Assembly: GCF_001619985.1 (NCBI RefSeq)
Contig: NW_017264202.1
Location: 620,001 to 684,000, forward strand
DNA from: Xylona heveae TC161
Lineage: Eukaryota > Ascomycota > Xylonomycetes > Xylonales > Xylonaceae
Length of the DNA stretch: 64,000 nt
Direction: 5' to 3'
The translations under genes were made by a program, and so were the position numbers. The notes under the pieces are model-generated. The model was not told where the DNA came from and made no database searches. It worked only from the letters and a program-made list of their open reading frames with translations. Positions 12,465 to 23,532 of this stretch are shown here, piece by piece; position 1 is the stretch's first letter, and the number at the start of each line of letters is the position of its first letter.

Positions 12465-13996
12465 ATGGAAGGATCATTGACTTTGATCAACGCGAAAATC
12501 CAGTTTCTTGTAAGTGCTTCACAAAGTTACTGTATCCTTTCATATTCTTTGTCTGCAACTGCATTGCAGTTGCGGCTGGTTTTGAAGCCCTCTTGTGGAT
12601 TCATCAAGCTGGGGTCTTCCTGGTCTTGGTGATTTTCCTCAAGAGTCTTCTCTGCCATACTTTTGGAGACACCATAACCTTGACGGAAATCCTGATGCAA
12701 GGTTCCTTGATTGGTTGGAAAATAAAAGAGCTCGGTTGGCTAACGGATATGCTTTGCATTGCAGGAAACCCGATTGAGCTTGATTCACATCCCTCTTCAC
12801 CTGTACTCCAACTTTCTCCAGCCGATTCTACAGCTCTTACTGCCCAGCGAGAATGGCAACGGCGCCCGCTTCAGTCCGTCCGGGGAGCGCAACTCTTTTT
12901 CCTGGGCCGCGCAGCACACCTTTGTAAATATCTCGGTCACACCTATCGAATGCTCGGTTGCGTGCTCAAGAGAGTCGGCGGAGGCGCTCTTCAAACCCGT
13001 CCTCGAGAGCCTGGATGCGTCAAGTCGGAACCAAATCTCCATTTCGACAGAAGATTATGTCGTCTTTCAGGTTGATGGTGAGGGACTGGATGCAGGTCAA
13101 CGAGTGCTGGAGTTGACTACTCCCTTGGCTTTGGCTGGAATGTACGTTGTTCCCGCCTCCTCCCGAGATCTCCCTTTCAACGCAGTCCTTTGAAATGAGT
13201 CCTCCATAAGATTCGATATACTAACGCGGCTCACCCCACGAATAGTTCCATCTTCTTCATTACGACCTACTTCTCAGACTACATTCTCGTTCCCCTCAAA
13301 TCCAGAGGCCATGTCATCTCCGCGCTCGAAGAACGAGGCTTCGCGTTTGAAAACAGCGTCGACGCATTCGTGAACCAGTCGCACCACCGCAACATTTCAG
13401 GCTCCGGCGCGGATTCACCAAACCCACCCTCGACCCCTCCGCCGGCAAACGTCAGCGAATTGCAAACTCGGACTTTTGCCTTGCTGAAGCGCCGCAACGT
13501 TGTTCCGGAGGTAGATCGGGATCTTCGACTGGTGCAGTGTGCCGGTCGTGGAGATTTCTGGTCCAGCGGAGTTGTCGGCGGCGCATCAAGTAGCGAAGGA
13601 CGTAACGAAACTCAGCTTCTCCTCGGCTTGATGAAATGCCTGGTCCACCGACCACGCTTTTTGAGCTTGACGCTTACAGACACGGACCCCGCGTCCCTTT
13701 TGCTTGAGCAGCGCCTGCTCAACGAGTTTGGTTCCGAGGAAGTCCTGCTCGGTAGCAAAGAGGACATTCTTGTTCCCATCACCCTCGATCTCAGAGGCCT
13801 GCCTCTCGAGGCAACCGGTATCGTGTGCGGCGTGGCCTCCAAGCTCGTGGGCAACACGGCGCACCAGCTCGAGGAAGCAATCGACATGAGCTACCTGAGT
13901 ACCACGCGTGCCGGTACCGTCTTTGTCGGCGAGGAACAGCTCGCTCGCGCTCTGGAAGCGCTCAAGGGCCCCGAGAATGGTTTCATTGCTGATTAA
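12465..13996 (+). CDS. CASTOR/GATS-like ACT-domain protein
   Basis: Exons are 12465-12509, 12765-13141 and 13246-13996, giving 390 aa with consistent phases. The N-terminus MEGSLTLINAKIQFL joins ETRLSLIHIPLHLY. Later comes VDGEGLDAGQRVLELTTPLALAG, then GISIFFITTYFSDYILVP across the second junction. That last block closely resembles the GISIYYISTYYSDFILV-type ACT segment of metazoan CASTOR/GATS proteins. In animals CASTOR1 senses arginine and restrains GATOR2, upstream of mTORC1. The fungal role is not established, so amino-acid sensing is an inference. A C-terminal ACT-like half (about 225-385) contains GIVCGVASKLV. A Ser/Pro-rich linker separates the halves. Intron 1 is 255 nt, long for this genome, with a second perfect ATTGCAG acceptor inside. 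The gene follows a 5.7 kb gene-poor region. Confidence 0.84.
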
Positions 13997-15193
13997 CACC
14001 AACGTTTTTTCTCCGGTACACTTACTTCGCGACTGGTCTAACAAATTTACTTGACGTACTGCCTGGGGCGTCGCGCCCTTGATGTATCTGACGTCCGGCC
14101 CCGAAAACTCCTTTCTTTTTCTCATCATTGCCGATGTGGAATTTTGGATACTACCCTCCACTTCCTTTCCACTTCCCTTTCCACTTTGATTTCCATCTCA
14201 TACTATCTACAATCTCATACCCATCTCCACAAATCTTTTTCCCGCCTTGAACATTTTTTGGCTCTATACCCTCAATTTAAACTTCCCCTTGTTTTTTTTT
14301 TTTTTTTTCCCCCCTCCCTCTCTTCCATCACCCACCATTCCCGCCATGCCTCACCTTTTATTCTTCTCTCCCCAAAAAAGTTCCTTTTTTCTTTTTTCTT
14401 TTTTCTTGTTTCTGCACTTTTACTTTTACTTTTACTTTTTACTTGTCCTTGTCCTTGTCCTTGTCCATTTATTATTTTTTTCTCTTTCTTCAATCTCAGT
14501 GGATGTCCCTGGACCATTTTATTTATTTATTTCTTCATTGTCTCTTCTCTCACCATCCCGCGAATCTCGGGTACCCGTTCAAAAGTCTCCTTCTGTTTTC
14601 TTCCCCCCATGAACATCACAAAAATGGAAACAGGAGGACTTGAAACAATTGGGAACCGTTATATTATTGAAGTTCAAAACCCCTCCCCTTTTTGCAAATC
14701 AATTTCTTTTCACAGTTGCATGGACCGGCGTGTTCTTTTTTCCTCGAATATCTGAACTTTGCATTTTGTATAGCCGGGAAAGAGTTTTGGGATTTATAAT
14801 TATAAATGGACACAGGGTAACTCGGAACAATGGGATATACAAGAATTTTGTATTTTCTTTCTTTCTTTTTCCTTTTCTTTTCCCCCCTCCCTAAATGGAT
14901 GGATAAGATTGGTTAGGTTATATCTCAAGGGTAAACTTGAGTGTGTTCAACTCTACGGTACTTACGGTACGAAGTAATGCCACATATAAAATGGAACCTT
15001 GTCATTTCATGTAGTCTGATTGACTAATCTCTTGCTTGGAATTTTTTTCTAGAGAATGTGACTTTTGTATTTTCGCTACGGGTATAACGCTATCTCGTAC
15101 ATGTAGTCTTAATTGTTCTTGCTCTTGTGCAGTCTGTCTGCTGATGAACCTGATACGTAGAACAAAAAGACTGAGGTATTGCCTTGGGTGGAT
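13997..15193. other. Convergent 3' region with pyrimidine-rich tracts
   Basis: This gap lies between the convergent CASTOR-like and WDR83 genes. It carries a T17 run at 14,292-14,308, C/T-rich blocks to about 14,405, and short tandem words at 14,417-14,466. A second pyrimidine stretch follows at 14,855-14,890. The many small open frames here are translations of low-complexity DNA. No gene is seen. Confidence 0.65.
14417..14466. repeat. Tandem TTTTAC then TTGTCC hexamers
   Basis: About four TTTTAC-like units run directly into four TTGTCC units on the plus strand. This is a compound pyrimidine minisatellite in a 3' intergenic region, preceded by a T17/C-rich tract. Confidence 0.8.
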
Positions 15194-17219
15194 TTATGGA
15201 AGTCCATATACAGTTGCCGTGCCTAAGCTTTTGTTAGCACATTCAAAAAAAAAGGCAAATAAAGAGAGAGAGGATCACTCACCATCACCACCACCACAAA
15301 CCCACTCTTTTCTTCGTCCGCTCGGGCACCATGCTGTTGCGCCCACGACCTTGACTTTGCCTTCGGTTTGAACTTGAATCTTCTCGACAATTTTCCCTTC
15401 CAGGACATCCCATGCATATACCCATCCGTCCTCGGTCCCGCTCAGAGCCCACGCGTTGTCAATTTGGCTCAGACATGACCGGATCCTGAACTCGGTGTTG
15501 ATGTGACCCGTGTAGCTCTGCAGGAGGTTGCCTGAGCCCTTGTCCATGAGCCGCATGGTATTGTCGAGAGTCGACACGAGGAGACCGCTTCCGTCCGTGG
15601 TGGGTGTGATTGATGTTACGGGTGCTAAAAGGGCGCATTGTCAGTGTCCGTTGGATGGGAGGGATCAAGCAGTGTAAAGTGTAAGTGAGATATTCGTCTG
15701 AAAACGGAGAAATGCCACGAGTTCTGCGGGAAATAATTTGAAGAACAGATGGCTGCAGAAAAATTGCGATTGTCCAAAAACAAGTAAATGTGCATTACGA
15801 AAATAATGGAGATAGGGCACATACCGCCAATAACATCGGCATTGAGCGTGCCCATTCGAAGATCGTACACGCGGACACGCCCGTCCACGCTTCCGGTGAT
15901 AATCTCATAGTCGCTGACGACGATACTGGTCACGCTGTCGCGTGCCTCAGAGAGGATCTGAATGGGCTTTATTGACTGGGATTTCATATCCCAGATGCGC
16001 ACGGTACTGTCGACACTACCTGTGAGGTTGACATCCTATGTTAGTTTCTGATTTGAAATGCCTCAGTAATAATATGGAACGGTAGTGATCTCAGTCCAAT
16101 CTAAAGGGTATATCTATCAGTCCCTTAAGAGTTTTCACTTACCAGTCACAAGCACATTATCCCCTTCTCCACCAAAGGCGCAGGCATTTACCCTCATTGT
16201 ATGTCCATGATTGCCGCCAAATCGACGCAACGTTCGTGCAGTCGCAACATCCCACAGGAAGACTGTGCGATCGCCACCTACGGAAGCAAATCGCGCGTTA
16301 TCCTCCGTCACAGCGACCTCGAGGACGGCGTATCCGTGCGCCTCGTATTTCTGCACCAAGGACCCGCTCGAGGCATTATACAGGTGTATTCGGCGGTCCG
16401 ATGAACCGGTAAGGATCTGTGCGGAGCAGAGACATGTCAGACAATCGACGCAATAAGTTGTAATCTATGACAGTGGTGGGTTGAAAAGACGGGGTAGCGT
16501 CGTGGGGTGGCAAGGTAGTAAAGTCCCCGAATCCAGGGACACCCGGGAGCGGGGAAGATGGTGTGTACGTGAGAGAATCGGAGGCAGAGGCCAGAGCAAG
16601 ACGGTATTGGGCTGCGAGGGATGACAGCATGAGGGCTCGACCGCCACGATCACCGGGACCACCAGGAACGCCCGTCCAGATGTACGCGGGGTAGCTCCAA
16701 GAGAACCCAAACAGCCCTCGTCGATAACGCCATCTTTCCCCCGCTTTCCTATCATGACATGTAGGCTCCTCCCAGTCATTGATTATGAAAAGGTTTGGGA
16801 ACAATGCAGACAATCTATCAGGCTCCTCCTAGAAGTCATCTGCATCTTTGCAGTACATGCTGCATGCATCTCTGCAGGCGTGGGGGTTGATTCGTTGTAG
16901 CAAGGGCAGCAGCTATGTTTTCCACTGGAAAGAAACTGGGAACATACATATTGTCCTAGACCAGCGCTGTAGGTGACATTGTGGATCGGTCCTAAATGTC
17001 AATATAAAATTCAGCTGTGCTCTGCCAATTATACATCATGATCCATAAAACTGAGGGTAAGTGGGAAATGCGTCGATAAAGACATGGGCTGGAGAGCTGG
17101 GAAATGGAAAAGTATTGTAACATTAAATCTCATGGCTCTGAGTATTCTTTCAGTAAAAGAAAAGCGCGCATACCATTGTGACCGACTAGCTTAGTGACCG
17201 GGCGAGTTGGGAAGCTCAT
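15194..17219 (-). CDS. WD40 protein WDR83/MORG1
   Basis: This is a seven-bladed beta-propeller of about 309 aa. In animals WDR83 (MORG1) scaffolds ERK-pathway proteins and is also found in spliceosomes. Minus-strand exons are 17219-17174, 16991-16948, 16416-16143, 16019-15825, 15624-15283 and 15222-15194, with phases adding to 310 codons. The N-terminal reading is MSFPTRPVTKLVGHN, then GPIHNVTYSAGLGQY, then ILTGSSDRRIHLYNA, which fits the family blade 1 closely. Later blades include SVDGRVRVYDLR and a GTEDGWVYAWDV block. The last 29-nt exon supplies the closing strand GDGTATVYGLP after a GCTAAC branch site. The 531-nt third intron-like gap (16417-16947) is unusually long. Human WDR83 has 315 aa, so the length agrees. 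Confidence 0.93.
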
Positions 17220-17698
17220 CACATCGTTGTGGTTAAGGAAGCTCAAAGCAAAGGTGAGTTCATCACAAAGCTTGACTCCCGGCCGAGGCTCGCTTCGGCC
17301 TCCGCCATTGCACTAGATCTATCAAGCACGTACGGGACAACACTCATAACAGTCCTTCCAACGTTTATGATTTATGTTTTTATAGATGCAAAATTGCCAA
17401 GTCATGTGTCAACCCTTTGTCTGAGGCTCTTTAAGAATATAAAGAGAATAGAATCTAGAATCAAATTATATCGTGACTACAAGGTATCTGAAAAATCAAC
17501 GGCATGTCCGTTGGCCGAAGAAGAAGCGCTAAAGCTAAAAATGATTTGCTGGATACCAATAATATGCCTTCTCAAATTAAGTACCTTCGCCGCACCAAAA
17601 TATTGGCAACACAGCATGGGTGTTCAAGGCGGACCATCTTGGCCACCATGGCCATCTCACAATTATTGCAGAGGGATCTGGCAAGCCTCCAAACCGAA
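17220..17698. other. Gap between septin 3' end and WDR83 promoter
   Basis: Both flanking genes are on the minus strand, so this 479 bp should hold the WDR83 promoter and the septin 3' UTR. A 157-aa plus-strand open frame spans nearly all of it but has no recognisable content and biased low-frequency residues; I treat it as chance. Confidence 0.55.
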
Positions 17699-19208
17699 TT
17701 AACGGCCACGTCCATAGCTGCGAACAGCGCTTCCCTGCATCTGCTCCATCTCTCCCTCGAGCTGTTTGATTCTATATGGCACGTCAGTAATGCTAGTTCT
17801 TTTAGCTTCAAGAATTCGATATTTCATACGCTGCGTGAGTGGTCTCCAGGTCCTTGTTGAGGCGGTCTCTCTCGGCAATGAGCTTCTGCTCCCATTGTCG
17901 GAATCGCTGCTCCTCGATCTTGACTTGCTCCGTAAAACGTTTCCGGAGGTTCTCTTCCTCCTCCTTGAACTTGGGGTTGTCCAGCTTGCGGGGCCGGGCC
18001 TCGCCAAACTTCCGGGTCTCCATCTGCTGGGCACGGTAGGCCTCGTAGTGTTGCTCCTCCGTCGTGTGAATCAGGTCGAGCATGTGCGTACGGATTAAAA
18101 TGGATCGAAGCTTCTTGAAGTCGCAGTGGTCCTCGTTCTCCACCTCGGCGACACCCCAGGCGTACTGTCGGCCCTTGACAACGCGGCCGTCGGCGCTCTT
18201 GACATCCTTCTCCGACCCGATAACCGCGAAAGGCATGGCGGCAACGAGACTCCGTGCATGCTGAAGCGCTGCGTCATCGTCTTCCTCAAGAGGCGGCTGA
18301 TAGATCTTAATTCCCTGAGCTTCGATCACGGCCCGAATCTATCCGTTGTTAGCATATTTCCAGCTACGGGAATGCTGTTGTAATGACGAACTCTGTGCTT
18401 GAACTTTGCAAGGTCGGCGGGGCTCAAGGTGTCAGCCTTTGCGACGACGGGGATCAGATTGACTCTGCTGCTCAGTCGCTTCATGACCTCAATGTCCAGG
18501 GGCTTCAGGGTGTGTCCGGTTGGGCGAATGAAGTAAAGGCAGGCGTGCACACGGAGGTCGATCTTTTCCGTCCGGCGAGGCTGCTGCTCTTGAAGCATGT
18601 AAGACTCGTGCTGGTCATCGAGGAATTCGATGATGGGCTGCCAGGAGTCGCGGTTGTTGACATAGTCTCCAAAACCAGGGGTATCAATAACAGTCAGACG
18701 GACTACACGTAGTGTCAGGTCAACCAGCACGCCTCCATTCCCAGCAAGATATTCTACCTTTGAAGAACTTCTCCTCCAGCTCAGCCTTGGTAATTTCAAT
18801 CTCAACTGTCTTGTCGACCTGCTTGGCGTGACGGCGCTTGTGATCGGCATAGTTCTTAATGGTGGTGGAAAAGAGCGTGTTGATGAAAGTAGTCTTGCCC
18901 AATCCAGATTCACCTGCAACCTGTTTTATTTTTAATATGAATGGACGTTTTGAAAGATTTATGGCTTCTGATCCGTACCATAATAGTGAAGGCGGCCCCC
19001 CTTTTAGCGACAATCTTGTGCCTGGAAGACATCAGCTCTGGCGAACATTTTCAGATATTTCTTTCTGCCACGACGAACCGTTGGTTGGGAAGCTAGTTGC
19101 ATTGCTCGATCAGCCTCTGATCACAGGAAATTCTGTCGTTCGCGTAAATGAAGCACTTACATTCGCAATCCCGATAGGGGACGCGGACTCGGTGACAGCC
19201 GGAGCCAT
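17699..19208 (-). CDS. aspC: Septin, CDC12 type (Aspergillus AspC)
   Basis: Septins are GTP-binding filament proteins that organise septation, branching and conidiophore development at the cell cortex. Exons on the minus strand are 19208-19161, 19092-19079 (14 nt), 19021-18979, 18920-18758, 18702-18392, 18338-17830 and 17771-17699, giving 386 aa. Visible motifs: NLPNQRHKIV (polybasic leader), P-loop GESGLGKT near 38-45, G3 DTPGFGD, septin signature ACLYFIRPTGH, G4 AKAD, and a C-terminal coiled coil rich in Glu/Lys/Arg (FKEEEENLRKRF to the end). The block WGVAEVENEDHCDFKKLR followed by MLDLIHTTEEQHYE agrees best with yeast Cdc12, hence AspC rather than AspA/B/D. All GTPase residues look intact. 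It is divergent from pwp2. Confidence 0.95.
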
Positions 19209-19694
19209 TGTGAGTGTGCTCGTATCTACCTGGTACAGGATGATAGAGAGCAAGAATTATGTAGAAAAGGATTCAGAACAAACGAGTGGAAGGAGGGCAG
19301 AGGAAGATGGGAATATCCCAAGACAGAAAGGCAAAGGGGGGGCGGAGTGCCTGTACGTCTGTCTTTTGGGTTCTGGCGTCTACCGGGCGTCGGGACGTGG
19401 TTGAGCTTCCAGGGGAAAGGGAAGAAGGGGAAAGGGACAAACAAGCCAACTCTCTCCCTGCTTCTCGTTTGCATTTCCCTTCTGGGCAAAGGAGACAAAG
19501 GGGTGGCCCGCTCCCCAGATTCGATTCACGCTAACTACCTTGGCTCTAATGCCAAATCTCGGCAGAACCTTGCTCCGGAGCTGGACTTTTTTGTTGATCG
19601 GATAAACTTTTTGAAATTCACCTACAACGACTAAGAGACTTTTAGACATGCGATAGTTGGACTGCTTGTGTGTTTTCCACGTTCAGCCACCACC
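19209..19694. promoter_or_regulatory. Shared promoter region of aspC and pwp2
   Basis: This 486 bp lies between divergent start codons. It is purine-rich on the plus strand around 19,290-19,440, with several GGGGAAAGG-like words. I found no clear rRNA-processing or PAC-type element. Function is inferred from orientation. Confidence 0.55.
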
Positions 19695-22600
19695 ATGAAG
19701 ACGGAGTTCAAGGTATGAGTCTCTGCATCACTTTTGATTATTCTATACTAAACTTATCAGTTCTCCAACCTCTTGGGCACCGTCTATTGCAGAGGCAATC
19801 TGCTATTCACGCCTGACGGAACTTGCCTTCTTTCGCCCGTGGGCAACAGGGTCACAGTCTTTGATCTGGTCAAGTAAGGCTCTACGTGGGCTGTTCAAAT
19901 GCATTATCATTGACATTTCTCTAGTAATAAATCATATACTCTTCCATTTGCGCATCGGCGAAATATTACTCGCATTGCCTTGACACCCCGCGGCAACCTG
20001 CTTCTGACGATTGACGAAGATGGTCGAGCAATTCTGAGCAACTTCCAACGCCGGGTTGCACTGCATCACTTTTCGTTCCGAGCTCCCGTATCAGCTCTGG
20101 CCTTTGCTCCTTCAGGCCGTCATTTCGCTGTTGGAGTAGAGCGCCATGTCGAGGTCTGGCACACCCCTTCGACTCCCGACACCAATGCCGAGGGCGAGCT
20201 GGAGTTTGCGCCTTTCGTCCGTCATCGCGTCTACGCCGGACACTACGATAATGTTCAAAGCATCGAATGGTCCAGCGATTCGAGGTTTTTCTTGAGTTCA
20301 TCAAAGGACTTGACAGCACGGATATGGAGCTTGGACCCAGAAGTAGGATTTGAGCCGACAACATTGGCAGGCCACAGAGAGGCAGTGCACGGGGCATGGT
20401 TCTCCAAAGACCAGGAAACAGTATGCTGTTCTGCAAATTCTTTGCTCTATATATAAATGTTCAAACTAACATCTCTCAGATATGGACCATCAGCCGAGAC
20501 GGCGCCCTCTTCCAATGGGCGTATACGCGCAAGCCGGGAGCGCCGGAGCCGGAGGAGGATGAAATGGAAGACGATGCAAATATGAACTGGAGAATCACAC
20601 AGAAGCACTATTTTTTGCAAAATAATGCCAAGTTGACATGCGCGGCATTTCATCCGGAAACCAACTTACTAGTTGCCGGCTTCTCGAACGGAATATTTAC
20701 GCTCTATGAGCTCCCAGAGTTCAACATGATCCACACCCTGAGGTAGATACCTATTTCTGCAGATTGAACTCCACCCTTGCTAATAATTTCCTCAGCATTT
20801 CTCAAAATGACATTGACTTTGTAACTCTCAACAAGACCGGAGAATGGCTAGCATTCGGTGCATCGAAGCTCGGCCAGCTCCTCGTCTGGGAATGGCAGTC
20901 AGAGTCTTACATCCTTAAGCAACAGGGACACTTTGATGCTATGAACGCCATTGCATACTCCCCTGATGGTCAACGTGTTATCACCGCCGCCGATGACGGA
21001 AAGATCAAAGTCTGGGACGTCAACTCCGGTTTCTGTATCGTCACCTTCACCGAGCACACCAGCGGCGTAACAGCCTGCGAATTTGCCAAGCGTGGCAACA
21101 TCCTTTTCACAGCCAGTCTCGATGGCTCTGTCCGCGCATGGGACCTTATTCGATACCGCAACTTCCGAACCTTTACCGCGCCTACGCGACTCGCCTTCTC
21201 CTCGCTCGCCGTCGATCCTAGTGGTGAAGTTGTCTGCGCAGGATCTCTCGACGACTTCGACATTCACGTCTGGTCCGTCCAAACCGGCCAACTGCTCGAC
21301 CAACTCGCTGGCCACGAAGGTCCCGTATCCAGCCTTGCCTTCACTGCCGACGGCGGCTCCCTCGTCAGCGGCAGCTGGGACCACACCGTTCGCGTATGGA
21401 GCATTTTCGGGCGGACTCAAACCAGCGAACCTCTAATCCTCCAGGCCGACGTGCTCTGCGTCGCTGTCCGCCCCGACTCACTACAAGTCGCAGTGTCAAC
21501 TCTCGACGGACAACTCACATTCTGGTCCATTGGCGAAGCCGTCCAGCAAGGCGGTGTCGACGGACGACGCGATATTTCCGGCGGCCGTAAAATCTCCGAC
21601 CGCCGCACCGCGGCCAACGCCGCCGGCACCAAGAGCTTCAACACCATCGTCTACAGCGCCGACGGCTCCTGCGTCCTCGCCAGCGGCAACAGCAAATACA
21701 TTTGTCTGTACTCTGTCACAACGGGCTCCTTACTCAAAAAGTACACCGTCTCCATCAACCTCTCTCTCGACGGCACCCAGGAGTTTCTCAACAGCAAGCT
21801 TCTCGGCGAAGCCGGCCCTGCCGGCCTCATCGACACTCAGGGCGAAGCGTCCGACCTCGAAGACCGCATCGACCGCACCATGCCCGGCGCCAACCGAGGC
21901 GATCTCGCTGCGCGCAAACAACGGCCTGAAGTCCGCGTCCCCGCCGTTTCGTTCAGCCCCACAGGTCGCGCATTCTGCGCGGCCTCGACTGAGGGCCTGC
22001 TCATCTACTCTCTCGACACCACGACCCAGTTCGACCCTTTCGATCTCGACATCGACATCACCCCTGCCACGACCCTCGCCACGCTGCACGAAGAGAAGAA
22101 CTACCTCAAGGCCCTTGTCATGGCGTTCCGCCTCAATACCGCAGGCTTGATTCAGCGCGTCTATGAAGCCATTCCCGTCGATGACATCCCCCATGTTGTC
22201 GACGACTTGCCCACCACATACTTGCCCCGTCTCCTCCGCTTTGTCGCCCACAATACTGCCAATTCACCACACCTGGAATTCAATCTCCTCTGGAACGCGG
22301 CCCTTCTTGGTCGCCGTGGACGATGGCTCAAGGATAATGCGGCCATGTGTGCGCCCGAATTGCGTGTCGTGCAGAAGGCTATTTCCTCGATCCGGACAGA
22401 GTTGATGAGAGTGTATGTCTCTTCCCCCGCCCTATTGGTTATTCTGCCTTTCTACCCTTTTTCCTCTTCCATTTTCGTCTTCCATTTTCGTCTTCCTTTG
22501 CTTTCCTTTTTCTTTTCGTCACTTTTTTTATATAAAAGAATCGTGGAAAGCCCTGCTAATACCTCATACAGTGCCGAAGAAAACGTCTACACAATCGACT

Positions 22601-22752
22601 ATCTCCTCGCTCAGCCCAAAGCTTCCGATGTTTCAAACAAACTCGACCTGTTAACTTCGACTGCCCACGACGATTCCAACGCCGCTAGCGTCGACGGCGA
22701 TGACGATGAGAGCATGGAAGAGGAAGACGGCTGGATCGGACTGGAGGACTAA
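19695..22752 (+). CDS. pwp2: U3 snoRNP protein Pwp2 (Utp1, UTP-B subunit)
   Basis: Pwp2 is a tandem WD40 protein of the UTP-B complex that builds the small-subunit processome on pre-rRNA in the nucleolus. Exons are 19695-19712, 19761-19873, 19925-20420, 20480-20742, 20796-22412 and 22572-22752, giving 895 aa (yeast 923). The 18-nt first exon encodes MKTEFK; the second starts FSNLLGTVYCRGNLLFT, a clear Pwp2 N-terminus. WD blades follow, including DIDFVTLNKTGEWLAFG and SPDGQRVITAADDGKIKVWD. The Utp12 domain covers about 715-830 (LKALVMAFRLNT, then LEFNLLWNAALLGRRGRWLK). The C-terminus is acidic (MEEEDGWIGLED). The last intron (159 nt) is pyrimidine-rich. It is convergent with prp45. The call is very sure. 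Confidence 0.97.
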
Positions 22753-23259
22753 ATTTGTCTAGAAGACAAAAATCCATTATCAGAAATATGGTTCAAAGGA
22801 AATGTGGGGTGGAGTGGTAGAATCATAAAAGCATCATCATTTCTTCGGGCGCTCAGAGGCGTTTATTAGCAGTAGTCATTTCTTCATCCTTGGTTTCCTT
22901 TTCTTCCTCCCTTCCCTTCCCACTTGGCCAATATCGTATTTCTTGGAATTTGTGGGCTTTATATATATTTCTCCATTTTCATATTTATTTTCATTTCCTT
23001 TTATTTCATTTCATATATTATACATTTGTAAGACAACCGTAAGAGTTTAGGCCTAAATATATGTAGATTATTCCAAAAGAAAAGGAAAAGGAAGGAAATT
23101 TTGTAATCATCTATCAATCAACCAAGGATTGATTTCTGTCTGTCGGTCCCCGTGCCTAAGTACCAAAGTGCGCATAGATGATCCCAAGAAAACAAAGAAG
23201 AAAGAATCGATCGATAACACCACCGTTTAGATGCGAGAACCAAAACGCCAGACCACGAC

Positions 23260-23297
<38 letters not shown>

Positions 23298-23532
23298 AAG
23301 AAGCTAAAGAAAGGGGGGGGATACGAGGCAAAGATATAGCTTCGGGTGAGCGACGGACATGCAGACCGCTTATCTGGACCCCCGAGTACTAAGAAATACG
23401 TTGAAAACAGAAAAAACCTGAAGGGGGGAGCCGTAGCGTCAAATACAAGAACGGAGCCGATGCTAAGACAGAATTTTAAGAAAAAAATAATAATGTCCAG
23501 GTCGCTTTTGAATTCAATACAGCTGCAGAATA
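22753..23532. other. Convergent 3' region of pwp2 and prp45
   Basis: This is AT-rich 3' flanking DNA with TATATATTT and CATTTC/TATTTTC repeats at about 22,960-23,010, plus a pure AG repeat. No gene is seen. Confidence 0.6.
23261..23293. repeat. (AG)16 microsatellite
   Basis: An uninterrupted AG dinucleotide run of about 33 bases lies 240 bp beyond the prp45 stop codon, followed by purine-rich DNA with a G8 run near 23,312. Confidence 0.92.

Noticed and set aside
13586-14161. 191-aa minus-strand open frame
   Set aside because: It lies antisense to the last exon of the CASTOR-like gene and reflects GC-rich third positions.
14247-14755. Hydrophobic Phe/Leu/Ser-rich frames of 80-230 aa
   Set aside because: They are translations of the polypyrimidine tract and carry no real membrane-protein pattern.
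17229-17702. 157-aa plus-strand frame between WDR83 and aspC
   Set aside because: No family similarity, unusual residue mix, and both flanking genes read the other way; likely chance.
21530-22150. 206-aa plus-strand frame rich in Ser/Pro/Ala
   Set aside because: It overlaps the long Pwp2 exon in another frame; Pwp2 motifs fix the true frame.
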